Source: Olivibacter sp. SDN3 (GTDB taxonomy: Bacteria; Bacteroidota; Bacteroidia; Sphingobacteriales; Sphingobacteriaceae). From it: DNA of 64,000 nt. Both the position numbers and the translations under genes were made by a program. Shown in pieces: positions 35,516 through 44,342 of the stretch (its first letter is position 1; every line of letters starts with the position of its first letter). The stretch covers positions 4,092,001-4,156,000 of the forward strand of contig NZ_CP060497.1 in NCBI RefSeq assembly GCF_014334135.1. The letters run 5' to 3'. A model generated the notes under the pieces. That model was given only the letters and a program-made list of their open reading frames with translations, searched no databases and had not been told where the DNA came from.

Positions 35516-37216
35516 TTACCATCCTGGATTTTGTACTAATTCCGAACCATTTTCACGGTAAAGTGTAATTTGATCAATTGGTAGTGGATCCAGGTAATAT
35601 TTGTCATTGTCAAATAGGCGTTGTGACTCTGCCCGGTAAGCTGGAACAATATAGCCCTCATTACCTGTTCTATCCAGCATCAGGTCATTTAGTGGTTCGG
35701 AATAGTCGGACTTATTTATCCATGCACCCATGTTCATGGTCTCATTCCCTCTGGTATCCACATACTCTAGCTTTTTCCAGCGGCGCAAATCATTATATCG
35801 CTGTCCTTCAAACATGAGTTCTATGCGACGTTCTCTCCTTATTTCCCAAATGATACCGGGCACTGTTGGGTCTCGTTCGGGATCGTCATAAACCGCACCA
35901 TTTACCATGGCCTGATTACCCGAAACCTCCAGGGGCGGCATTTCACTACCGCCCCGGGCACGCAATACGTTGATCGATTTGTCGAGGTCCTCCTGAGTTA
36001 GATTACCCAATTCTGCAGCTGCCTCAGCGTAGTTGATCAGCACTTCACCATAACGCATCACCGGTGCGTCGGTGATGTTCAGGGAGCCGCTCCCTTCCGG
36101 CAGTGTTGCCAGCCCATCATTTAAGAATTTGTGTGACATATAGGCGCTGGATGAGTAGGGGGCGTGGACGCCCTGAACGTTCAGCGTAGAACGAAGGGTG
36201 GCCGTCATACGGGGGTCGCGGTTAGCGAGTATCTGCTCAATGCTTCGATCGCCCTGATAACGGGGAGACAGTTCGATGGGCAAACCATCATCACATAGGT
36301 AACTTTCAACTGCATTGCGGGAGATACCTGTTTGCGATTCGCGGTTGTTATACGACATGTGAGAGTGCGTTAGAATGCCCGCCTCATACTGTCTGAAAAG
36401 TATAATTTCGGCATTGCCGGAAAGGTCGGTCGACGTAAAGACCTCCCTATAGTCTGCATGTAGATTGTATCTTCCGGAACTGATGAGCTCATCGGCTGCC
36501 CATTTTGCTGCTTCAAGGTAAGTGGCAGCGCGTTCCTGATCGATATCGTGGTATTTTAACCAGGTACCTTCAAAAAGGAATACCTTTGACATATAAGCTA
36601 ATACGACGTCTTTGTTAACGGATAGTTTTGCTGTTCCATCGCTAATTCTGACATGTTCTGCGGCAAACTGAAAATCTTCCAGTACGCGATCCATGACTCC
36701 CGTACGTGGATCCCGTGGCCGATAGAGTTCAGGATCATCTTCTTCCAATTCCTGATCGTACCAGGGCACATCTCCATAAGCATTCACCAGATCGGCATAG
36801 GCCATTCCCCGGAAAAAACGTGCTATGCCCGTCCAATGTTGAATGGCTTCTTCTTCCATGGGAACTTGAGGGATACGACTGATATAAATATTCGCCCTTC
36901 TAACCGATTCAAAATTCCAATTGGCGTCGTCGTTCGTGGGAACATTGAGCGGAAACTGTGCTGGCGCCGTTGGCGCAAAATCATCAATCATATCCTGACT
37001 TCCGAACCAAAAAGGTCCCCAACCATACCCGGCGCCATAGCCCATAAAAAACTCCCGATAAAAGCGATAGGAGAACGTTTCTACATTGCCTTCATTGCTC
37101 CAGAAATTATCATCGGTCATACTATCCAAAGGCTCGCGTTCCAGAAAATCTTTTTTACAATTGCTGAAGGTTAAGATACCGATCAGTAAAACCCATTTAT
37201 ATATGTACTTTTTCAT
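35516..37216 (-). CDS. SusD/RagB-family glycan-binding lipoprotein
   Basis: 566 residues; lipoprotein signal with C20 (ILTFSNC) then KKDFLEREPLDSMTDDNFW, the standard SusD start. TPR-like helices (ARFFRGMAYADLVNAYGDVPWYD) and the C-terminal WEIRRERRIELMFEGQRYNDLRRWKKL identify the family. It sits on the cell surface as the lid over the SusC channel and catches the glycan or muropeptide. It starts 12 bp after susC. The ligand is inferred from neighbours to be amino sugar-containing. Confidence 0.95.
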   Translation of the reverse strand: MKKYIYKWVLLIGILTFSNCKKDFLEREPLDSMTDDNFWSNEGNVETFSYRFYREFFMGYGAGYGWGPFWFGSQDMIDDFAPTAPAQFPLNVPTNDDANWNFESVRRANIYISRIPQVPMEEEAIQHWTGIARFFRGMAYADLVNAYGDVPWYDQELEEDDPELYRPRDPRTGVMDRVLEDFQFAAEHVRISDGTAKLSVNKDVVLAYMSKVFLFEGTWLKYHDIDQERAATYLEAAKWAADELISSGRYNLHADYREVFTSTDLSGNAEIILFRQYEAGILTHSHMSYNNRESQTGISRNAVESYLCDDGLPIELSPRYQGDRSIEQILANRDPRMTATLRSTLNVQGVHAPYSSSAYMSHKFLNDGLATLPEGSGSLNITDAPVMRYGEVLINYAEAAAELGNLTQEDLDKSINVLRARGGSEMPPLEVSGNQAMVNGAVYDDPERDPTVPGIIWEIRRERRIELMFEGQRYNDLRRWKKLEYVDTRGNETMNMGAWINKSDYSEPLNDLMLDRTGNEGYIVPAYRAESQRLFDNDKYYLDPLPIDQITLYRENGSELVQNPGW

Positions 37217-37228
37217 GATTTCGTCAAT

Positions 37229-40200
37229 TTATAGCGTTGCTTGTATACCAAATGAAAATGTTCTGCGGTAAGGATAGACCCGTCCGAAGGTATTGGGGTC
37301 ATTTTCGCCGAGATCCGTATAATCCACCTCGGGATCAATGGGAACATCGAGGTTATCAAATTCAAACAGGTTCTCTCCGCTAAAGAAAACCCTTACCCTT
37401 TGCATCTTGATTTTATCTGTCAAGTGTTCCGGTAGTGTATAACCGAATGTGAGATTCTTCAGTCGCAAATAAGACATGTCTAATAAATATCTCGTTTGTG
37501 GCATCATGTTTCTTACCCCGTTGCTTTGATTATGCATGGTTGGCCGGGGATAAAAGGCATTAGGGTTATCTTCGGTCCAGTAATCCATTTGGTGTTCAAA
37601 CCATGCCTCTTCGTTTCGGAAGCCGGGAACGAACATGCTACCAGACGCCCAAAGGTCGCGTTTTGCTACGCCTTGCAAAAAGAACCCTAGGTCAAAACCC
37701 TTATAAGCAAAATCCATACGTAAACCATAGAAATAGCGCGGTGTGGTATTCCCGATAACCCGTCGATCGCCCGGGTTTTCTGCCGTTCCATCACCCACAT
37801 CGATTACGCCATCTCCGTTGAGGTCGCGGTATTTCACGTCACCCGGACCATAAAAGAAGTTTCCCGCCTCATAAAAACTTTGATCGGCTATTCCCGGAAC
37901 GAGGATATAGCGGCCATTATCGGTAGTAATCAGGTTTCCGTTGGCATCCTGTTGAAAATCGTCACGGGTAAAGAAACGATCGGTTTCATAGCCCCATATC
38001 TCGCCTAGCACTTTGCCTTGATAATGACTGTCTGAGGTACCTGTGGTACTGATATTCGAGATATCCTCATATTTTGTGATCTTTTCGGTGAAATCGCTCA
38101 ACTGACCACGCACGCTGATATTCAGTCCATTATTAAAGGCGTGTTGATAGCCGAGTTCCAGTTCCCAACCATTGGTTTGCATTTCACCGAAATTTCGTAC
38201 TGGCGATTGGGCTCCGAAACTGTTTGGAAGCGTTATGCCCGGCGACAACATGTTACTAATCGTTCTTCTATAGCGATTAAATACGAGGTTTAACTTATCG
38301 TCAAAGAAGTTAGCATCCAGACCGATCTCTTTTGTTGTAAGCGTTTCCCAGGTTAAGGTACTTGATACCGGGACAGGGCTGTCAATTGTTGGTACAAAGG
38401 CGTCGCCGATCAGCCATTGTCCGTTAACATTTGAAGTCGGCGTCATGGGCATGGTCGATAGGAATCGATTGAGGCCTACTTCCTGCTGACCAACACTTCC
38501 ATAGGAAGCACGTATTTTAAAGAAACTGAGGTAAGGTTTAGCAAAATCCATGAAGGCTTCTTCAGACAGTACATAACCCGCAGATGCGGAAGGGAAGAAG
38601 CCCCAGTTGTCATTCATCGGGAAGCGGGAAGAACCATCATAACGCCCGATCAACTCCAGTAAATATTTGTTTTTATAATCGTAGTTAATCCGCGCAAAGT
38701 AGCCTAAGGTAGACCATTGCCTGGCTTCGCTATTGACGGTTTGCTGTCCGGTTGCCAGTGGTAGTTCCGGCATTTCCGAGTCCATAAGGCCCAAGCGTTG
38801 TGCCGTTTGACCGCCCATACGGAATGTTTCCATATTGAGACCGCCGGTCAGTTTCATGTGATGATCTTGAATGGACTTATCATACGTAGCATACGCATTT
38901 ACCACGTGTCTATTCTCTTTCCTGTTGGTAAATGCTACGCGGTTATGTGCATCCGAGGTGAAAGTCCGGTAGGTTAGTCCGCCGCCATCCCAAAAATCCA
39001 GACCGGAAACCCATCCACCATTGATATGATCCTGTTGATTGAAGGCGGTAAAGCTATAGTCGGCATCCAGGGTAAGTCCGGGTAATAAATTAAGCTTAGC
39101 GCCTAACGTTATTCTCGTCATATCATTTTTAAAAGTATTCATTTGTGCCTGTTCCACTTCCGTAATGGAATTACGCAAGGGTTCACCGTCGATGGTACCA
39201 TAAGGGAAAGTTTTTGGCCAACGATAGAGATAAAACCAGGGGTCGTAAATATCGCCGCCAAACGAATATGGTTGGTTATAATTTGTATTGGAATAGAGCA
39301 CTTTGGTAAACACGTCCAGGTATTTGTTTACGGAAGCGTTCAGTCCTAAGTTTAAATTGTAACGTTCAAATTTATCGGGATTGACTTTTAATACACCGCC
39401 TTCATTTAAATAACCCAAGCCTAAATTGTAGTTGATATTTTCGCTTCCGCCGCTGAAACCAAGATTGTGATTTTGCTGCGGCGTGCTGTTGCGCATATAC
39501 ATTTCCGGGGCATCCCATGGGCGGTAAAAATAGAGTCCGCCGCCCCGCATCTCCCAGTCACGTCCTTCCACCATCTCCATTCCGAGATTTTGGCCACCAT
39601 ATAAAGATTCCCATTCCCGCATACGTTCAATGGCAATATCATCAATGCGCGTACCAACTACCGATACAAATTCCTGTGAAGGGTTTTCTCTTCTTGCAGC
39701 AGCTAGCTGAGCGCTTGCGCCTTCAGCTGCAGGAGCGATATTCGGTGTTTTTGTTGGTTTCTGCCAGGCCAGGTTATTGCTGTATTCAACGCGTGTGGGA
39801 GTATTTCGCTTACCTGATTTTGTCGTAATCAAAATAACACCAAAGGCTGCCCGGGTACCATAAATCGCAGCGGCAGCATCTTTTACGACAGACATGCTTT
39901 CGATGTCATTTGGATTAACCATATTGAGGCTGGGTACTTCCACATTATCTACCAGAATTAAAGGGGCGGCTCCTGCGTCGCCGGCATTGAGTGATCCGGT
40001 TACGCCACGTAACCGGATCGTGGGATTCTGCCCTAAGGCACCGCTGGGAGTGGAGATATTCAATCCGGCAACGGCACCTTGAAGTCCGCGGGCAACGTCA
40101 GTGATCGGGCGTGTTTGCAGTGTCTTTTCTACATCAACAGTGGATACCGCACCCGTTAATGACGTCCTTTTCTGCGTTCCAAACCCCACCACCACTACTT

Positions 40201-40513
40201 CTTCTAACGCTCGTTGATCGTCGTCTAAGGAAATGTTAATAAGATCTTCGCTATCGGTAACGATAACCTCTCTACTTTCAGATCCAACGAAGGTGAAAAT
40301 CAACGTCTGGCCAACATCCGCGCGGATGTTATAATTTCCCTGTGCATCTGTCCCAACTCCTTGATTGGTTTCTTTAACCTTTACCGAAACACCCGGTAAA
40401 GGCGATTGATCTTTGGCAGAGCTTACCCTACCGGTAATTGTTTTTTCCTGGGCCAGTACATGGACTGCCACAAATAAAAATCCCATAAAAAACAGGAGTA
40501 GTCTTTTCTTCAT
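37229..40513 (-). CDS. SusC/RagA-family TonB-dependent outer membrane transporter
   Basis: 1094 residues. Signal peptide to about residue 21, a carboxypeptidase-regulatory-like domain (KTITGRVSSAKDQSPLPGVSVKV), a TonB-box-like EEVVVVGFGTQ, the plug (GAVSTVDVEKTLQTRPITDVARGLQG, IRLRGVTG, VVKDAAAAIYGTRAAFGVILITTK) and a 22-strand barrel ending in FSFGIQATL. It imports the ligand captured by SusD. It is first in the minus-strand operon susC-susD-namZ-phosphoesterase-GH9-deacetylase. The upstream region carries phased TGCA repeats. Confidence 0.96.
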   Translation of the reverse strand: MKKRLLLFFMGFLFVAVHVLAQEKTITGRVSSAKDQSPLPGVSVKVKETNQGVGTDAQGNYNIRADVGQTLIFTFVGSESREVIVTDSEDLINISLDDDQRALEEVVVVGFGTQKRTSLTGAVSTVDVEKTLQTRPITDVARGLQGAVAGLNISTPSGALGQNPTIRLRGVTGSLNAGDAGAAPLILVDNVEVPSLNMVNPNDIESMSVVKDAAAAIYGTRAAFGVILITTKSGKRNTPTRVEYSNNLAWQKPTKTPNIAPAAEGASAQLAAARRENPSQEFVSVVGTRIDDIAIERMREWESLYGGQNLGMEMVEGRDWEMRGGGLYFYRPWDAPEMYMRNSTPQQNHNLGFSGGSENINYNLGLGYLNEGGVLKVNPDKFERYNLNLGLNASVNKYLDVFTKVLYSNTNYNQPYSFGGDIYDPWFYLYRWPKTFPYGTIDGEPLRNSITEVEQAQMNTFKNDMTRITLGAKLNLLPGLTLDADYSFTAFNQQDHINGGWVSGLDFWDGGGLTYRTFTSDAHNRVAFTNRKENRHVVNAYATYDKSIQDHHMKLTGGLNMETFRMGGQTAQRLGLMDSEMPELPLATGQQTVNSEARQWSTLGYFARINYDYKNKYLLELIGRYDGSSRFPMNDNWGFFPSASAGYVLSEEAFMDFAKPYLSFFKIRASYGSVGQQEVGLNRFLSTMPMTPTSNVNGQWLIGDAFVPTIDSPVPVSSTLTWETLTTKEIGLDANFFDDKLNLVFNRYRRTISNMLSPGITLPNSFGAQSPVRNFGEMQTNGWELELGYQHAFNNGLNISVRGQLSDFTEKITKYEDISNISTTGTSDSHYQGKVLGEIWGYETDRFFTRDDFQQDANGNLITTDNGRYILVPGIADQSFYEAGNFFYGPGDVKYRDLNGDGVIDVGDGTAENPGDRRVIGNTTPRYFYGLRMDFAYKGFDLGFFLQGVAKRDLWASGSMFVPGFRNEEAWFEHQMDYWTEDNPNAFYPRPTMHNQSNGVRNMMPQTRYLLDMSYLRLKNLTFGYTLPEHLTDKIKMQRVRVFFSGENLFEFDNLDVPIDPEVDYTDLGENDPNTFGRVYPYRRTFSFGIQATL

Positions 40514-41103
40514 TGTAGATTGATTTTAAGGGGTGATATGTAGGATTAATTAAGTTCATCTTCGTGCCATATATTTAAAGCTAAGTCGCTTTTGTTCTCG
40601 AAAAATCCCGATCAGCTTAATACACAAGTCGCCTTAAAAATGCGTAGGTCTTTTTATTGGTTATCGCTGTACAATAATAAGTAATCTACTTTGATTATGC
40701 AAGTTTGTGCATTTTTACTTTTTAAAAACTAAGTAAATATGCATTTAAATGGCTATTTTAATGCAATTTTATGCATTATGTATTATGTTTGTGTTAAAAA
40801 TAGATTGTTTTATTAATTCGCTTTATATTTTAAACTAATAAGCTGTTTCTTGTGGCTTTTTACCTATTAACTCCTAACCAACAGGCCCCATATATCTGCG
40901 TGGTATCAGGGTATGTCTTACTTTTAATCAGCATTTTCCCGATAAACCCTGATAGATCCCGATATAATCGGCGATTTTGGTCAGAAGTTAATTTGTGTTT
41001 GTTTACTATGGTTTTATACTATTGCATTGCCCAACTATAAGTGAAGGGATGAATGTTGATAAAAAAAATTATATTTACGATTCATATTAATTTTAACTGG
41101 GAT
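40514..41103. other. Divergent regulatory region between susC and deoR-family gene
   Basis: 590 bp without a convincing gene. The main feature is the cluster of TGCA repeats at 40697-40781, described separately. A short open frame at about 40852-41040 starts with TTG and looks non-coding. Nothing else is recognised. Confidence 0.5.
40697..40781. promoter_or_regulatory. Phased TGCA repeats between susC and deoR
   Basis: TGCA words start at 40698, 40708, 40740, 40762 and 40772. Two pairs are exactly 10 bp apart (TGCAAGTTTG TGCATTTTTA and ATGCAATTTT ATGCATTATG), and 40708 to 40740 is 32 bp, close to the 31 bp seen at murQ. Probable operator array for the adjacent DeoR-family protein. Confidence 0.6.
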
Positions 41104-41847
41104 ATGCTAAAAGAAGAAAGGCAGGCATTTATTATACATGAAGTTAATCTGCATAATAAAGTATTGTCATCAGATCTGAGTGTTCAGCTTAATGTATCGG
41201 AAGACACAATACGTAGAGATTTGAATGAACTGGCTGAAAGTGGGAAAGTGCTGAAAGTCTATGGAGGAGCTTTGTCAAAATCGTTTCAGTATCCATTTCA
41301 GGACAACGAGGTTTACGCGCGAGAATCCAAAAAGAGCATAGCGCAAAAGGCTATAACACTTATACAGGATGGTATGGCAGTGTTATTGGGAGGTGGTACT
41401 ACCATGTTAGAACTTGCACGAATGGTGCCAGAAAAAATGCAGTGTACTTTTTTTACAATCAGCCCGCTTGTAGCGCTCGAATTAGCAGAACGATCTGAAG
41501 ACGATGTGATCTTAATAGGAGGTAAGTTAGCAAGAAGCACAAATGTAACAATCGGTTCGCAGGTAATCAATCAACTTTCCGAAATCAGAGTGGATTTATG
41601 TTTATTGGGTACCAATAGTCTTTCTGTAGAAGATGGCGTAACTGATTCTGATTGGGAAGTGGTACAGATAAAAAAAGCGATGCTAAGATGCTCTCAGAAA
41701 ACAGGTATTCTCAGTATAGCCGAAAAGTTAAATTCGGTACAAAAAATGAAAGTCTGTAATGTAAATGCGATTGACTATCTAGTGACTGATCTCGATCCCT
41801 TACATGATAGTTTGGCTAGATTTTCTCAGGTCGTAAAGATTATATAA
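41104..41847 (+). CDS. DeoR-family transcriptional regulator
   Basis: 247 residues from the ATG at 41104 (MLKEERQAFI); an upstream ATG at 41053 would add 17 residues unlike the family. The N-terminal winged helix-turn-helix has the DeoR signature (SSDLSVQLNVSEDTIRRDLNELAESGKVLKVYGGA). The C-terminal sugar-phosphate sensor shows DGMAVLLGGGTTMLELAR, LIGGKLARSTNVTIG and GTNSLSVEDGVTDSDWEVVQIK. Family members are usually relieved by a phosphorylated sugar. Divergent from susC, it is the natural candidate to control the locus, with MurNAc-6-P or GlcNAc-6-P as possible effector (inference). Confidence 0.92.
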   Translation: MLKEERQAFIIHEVNLHNKVLSSDLSVQLNVSEDTIRRDLNELAESGKVLKVYGGALSKSFQYPFQDNEVYARESKKSIAQKAITLIQDGMAVLLGGGTTMLELARMVPEKMQCTFFTISPLVALELAERSEDDVILIGGKLARSTNVTIGSQVINQLSEIRVDLCLLGTNSLSVEDGVTDSDWEVVQIKKAMLRCSQKTGILSIAEKLNSVQKMKVCNVNAIDYLVTDLDPLHDSLARFSQVVKII

Positions 41848-42135
41848 CCTAATAGTAACCCGAAAGCGTTAAAAATTGTTAAGAGTTTACGTTTTTATAA
41901 GGTTTCTTATTTCATTTTAATGTTAAATCGTATTTTTATAACATGAATATGTCAATGCAAAGTTTTTATTTATTTTGCTGTTTGAACATACGGTTGTAAT
42001 TGTTTAATATTGTTGAAACAGACCAACCAAAAGAGATTTTTATTTACGACTTGTAACAGTGAAAAATCTTCGTATCGAGCTTCATCTAATGATGGGCCTA
42101 GAGTTTAATAATGGATGAATCTAAAACACATAGTT

Positions 42136-42411
42136 ATGAGCACAATTGCTGCCGAATTGATTAATAAAGAGGATATAAAAAGGTATAAGATAATTGATGC
42201 CCCGGAGAGCCACGTTAGTGAATTACGTTATAAACTACAGAGTGCCGTAAGACTGGGAAATGAATTTAAGTCTAAATCGGTTATTACTTTTAATACTACC
42301 GAAGGTCCGAAACGTGTAGAAACTACGGTATGGATGTTAACCGAAGACTATCTACAACTAAAAAATGGAATTATGATTCCATTAGGTAGCTTGTTAGATA
42401 TTGATTATTAG
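42136..42411 (+). CDS. Conserved hypothetical small protein
   Basis: 91 residues from the ATG at 42136 (MSTIAAELINKED); an ATG at 42115 would add seven. No domain is recognised. It has a mixed alpha-beta look with NEFKSKSVITFNTTEGPKRVETTVWMLTEDYLQLKNGIMIPLGSLLDIDY, without signal peptide or membrane segment, so probably cytosolic. It stands alone, followed by a strong terminator at 42481. Function unknown. Confidence 0.6.
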   Translation: MSTIAAELINKEDIKRYKIIDAPESHVSELRYKLQSAVRLGNEFKSKSVITFNTTEGPKRVETTVWMLTEDYLQLKNGIMIPLGSLLDIDY

Positions 42412-42480
42412 AAGATGAGGGTAATGAGAGCATATTGACCCGGTACTTATCCGTCAGATTTCCCACATGTCCATTGTGGA

Positions 42481-42523
42481 TTTACGGCATGCCATTAGAA
42501 TAGGCGTGCCGTAAATTTTTTTT
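42481..42523 (+). terminator. Terminator after the 91-residue gene
   Basis: TTTACGGCATGCC (42481-42493) pairs with GGCGTGCCGTAAA (42503-42515) over 13 bp with one G-U pair, then eight Ts. Classic intrinsic form. Confidence 0.85.
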
Positions 42524-42663
42524 GCAGATCGTATGAATTACCATTCGCTATACAAAATAATAAAAATAGTGTGAAATCCTGTTAAAACTTTGGACCGCGA
42601 AATAAAAAAAAGACAGACTTATTGTATATTGCGAGAAAAATATAATTTAAGGCTTAACGCTAT

Positions 42664-44262
42664 ATGGGTTCTAGCATATTCAATCAATTACTCCCGGTTT
42701 TTTTTATACTACTTGTTTTAGCAAGCTCATGTAAGAAAGATCCTGCCTCTATTGATACGGGAAATACACTTCAAACTCCAACAGACGATAGAGTAGCACT
42801 TACCAATGACTCCATTTTTCTTTATGCTAAAGAAATTTATTATTGGAACGAGCAGTTACCTACTTACGATACTTTTAACCCTAGAAGGTATACTACAGGC
42901 TCTTCTAATTTAGCAAACTATGAGCAGAACTTATTGGATCTTACCGAACAGCATGAGGGTACGGTTTCGGGCGCACCTAAATTCTCTTATATAGAAGATG
43001 TTTCCGATCAAGACGGGGGAGCAAGTGCCGGTATCAGAAATCTCATCAATGGTGTAAATTTACAGGGAGAGGGGAATGACATCGGTATTTATTTTGTCTC
43101 CGCTGTTGGTGCAAGCGACAATGATTATGAATTGTTTATTAAAGCGGTATATCCAGGTTCTCCTGCTTCAGAAGCGGGTTTGACAAGAGCTGCCACTATA
43201 ACAAAAATTAATGATACAGAGATTGGCTCGAATTTTAATCGTGATCTACAGGTGATCAATAATGAATTGCTGTCTGATCCTTTTATGGTTCGTCTAGCGG
43301 GTAAAAGAACAGATGGTTCTGATTATGAGGTAAATCTTGTTAGCGCTCGATATGAAAGTAGCCCTATATATAAGTCATCTGTGATCGAGAGAAATGGGGA
43401 AAATATAGGCTATTTAGCTTATGCTCGTTTTTCGGATAGCGATAATTCTGTAGAAGTGTTGAACGAGGCGTTCAATGAGTTTGCTATTAAAGATGTAGAA
43501 GATCTTATTATTGATTTGCGTTATAATGGAGGAGGTTATGTGAGTACAGCGGAACATTTAATTAATCTTATTGTTCCTCCGAGTGCTTCGGGTACCATGT
43601 TTTCCGAACACTATAACACCATGATGCAGAACGGACAGGCCGAAATTTTGAAAAATCAGCCAGTAAGAAATAGTAGTGGCGAAATCATAGGTACAGATAC
43701 CTATTTTGGCCGTTATACTGTTGAAGCTAATACAAGAACTTTTGCTAAGGCAGGCAATCTAAACGGAGTTAAAAACGTTGTTTTTCTGGTAACTGATAAT
43801 ACAGCTTCATCCAGTGAGCTGGTGATTAATTCTTTAAGGTCTACAACCTCAGGAGTAACTGTACAATTGGTTGGCACCACCACATACGGTAAGCCGGTCG
43901 GTTTTTTTCCAGTACGCATAGAAGGGATTTACGACTTATATTTAACAAGCTTTTCTACCAAAAACGCCGAAGAAGAAGGAGACTATTATAGCGGTTTTAC
44001 TCCAGGAAATGAAATTTCGGGAACTAATATGCTCAGAGGCGAAGATGATCTCGATATCGCCACTTACGATTTTGGTGATGAACGCGAATTGTATATTGCT
44101 GAAGCACTTCGACTACTAAGCCCTTCAGGTTCAAGTACTACAAGTGAACGTGGAATGATGTCACTTAGGGGCCAACAGGTTAGCGCTTCGTCTGTAGGAC
44201 TTATGCGCAGCCTAGGTAAACATAAAGAATTTAAAGGGATGATCGAAACAGGTAACAGATAG
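42664..44262 (+). CDS. S41-family (C-terminal processing-type) peptidase lipoprotein
   Basis: 532 residues with lipoprotein signal (LASSCKK, C23). An S41 N-terminal helical part (YAKEIYYWNEQLPTYDTF) is followed by a PDZ domain (about 150-225, VYPGSPASEAGLTRAATITKINDTEI) and the protease domain with YNGGGYVSTAEHLINLI, the Ser in TDNTASSSELVINSL and the Lys in TTYGKPVGFFP. This Ser-Lys pair is the usual catalytic dyad. It likely degrades proteins in the periplasm; substrate unknown. It is convergent with the M28 peptidase across a 42-bp palindrome. Confidence 0.9.
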   Translation: MGSSIFNQLLPVFFILLVLASSCKKDPASIDTGNTLQTPTDDRVALTNDSIFLYAKEIYYWNEQLPTYDTFNPRRYTTGSSNLANYEQNLLDLTEQHEGTVSGAPKFSYIEDVSDQDGGASAGIRNLINGVNLQGEGNDIGIYFVSAVGASDNDYELFIKAVYPGSPASEAGLTRAATITKINDTEIGSNFNRDLQVINNELLSDPFMVRLAGKRTDGSDYEVNLVSARYESSPIYKSSVIERNGENIGYLAYARFSDSDNSVEVLNEAFNEFAIKDVEDLIIDLRYNGGGYVSTAEHLINLIVPPSASGTMFSEHYNTMMQNGQAEILKNQPVRNSSGEIIGTDTYFGRYTVEANTRTFAKAGNLNGVKNVVFLVTDNTASSSELVINSLRSTTSGVTVQLVGTTTYGKPVGFFPVRIEGIYDLYLTSFSTKNAEEEGDYYSGFTPGNEISGTNMLRGEDDLDIATYDFGDERELYIAEALRLLSPSGSSTTSERGMMSLRGQQVSASSVGLMRSLGKHKEFKGMIETGNR

Positions 44263-44287
44263 CCAGTTAGGATTATCTCGATGATTG

Positions 44288-44329
44288 AACATAACCAGTA
44301 CAATAGATATCTATCGTACTGGTTATGTT
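44288..44329. terminator. 42-bp near-perfect palindrome between convergent peptidase genes
   Basis: AACATAACCAGTAC (44288-44301) and GTACTGGTTATGTT (44316-44329) are perfectly complementary, and the centre ATAGATATCTAT is itself palindromic. It probably acts as a two-way terminator, but neither side has a T-run. Confidence 0.55.
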
Positions 44330-44342
44330 GTTAACAGCCTGT

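Noticed and set aside
40852-41040. A 62-codon frame between susC and the regulator.
   Set aside because: It starts with TTG and lies in a regulatory gap; the composition does not support a protein.
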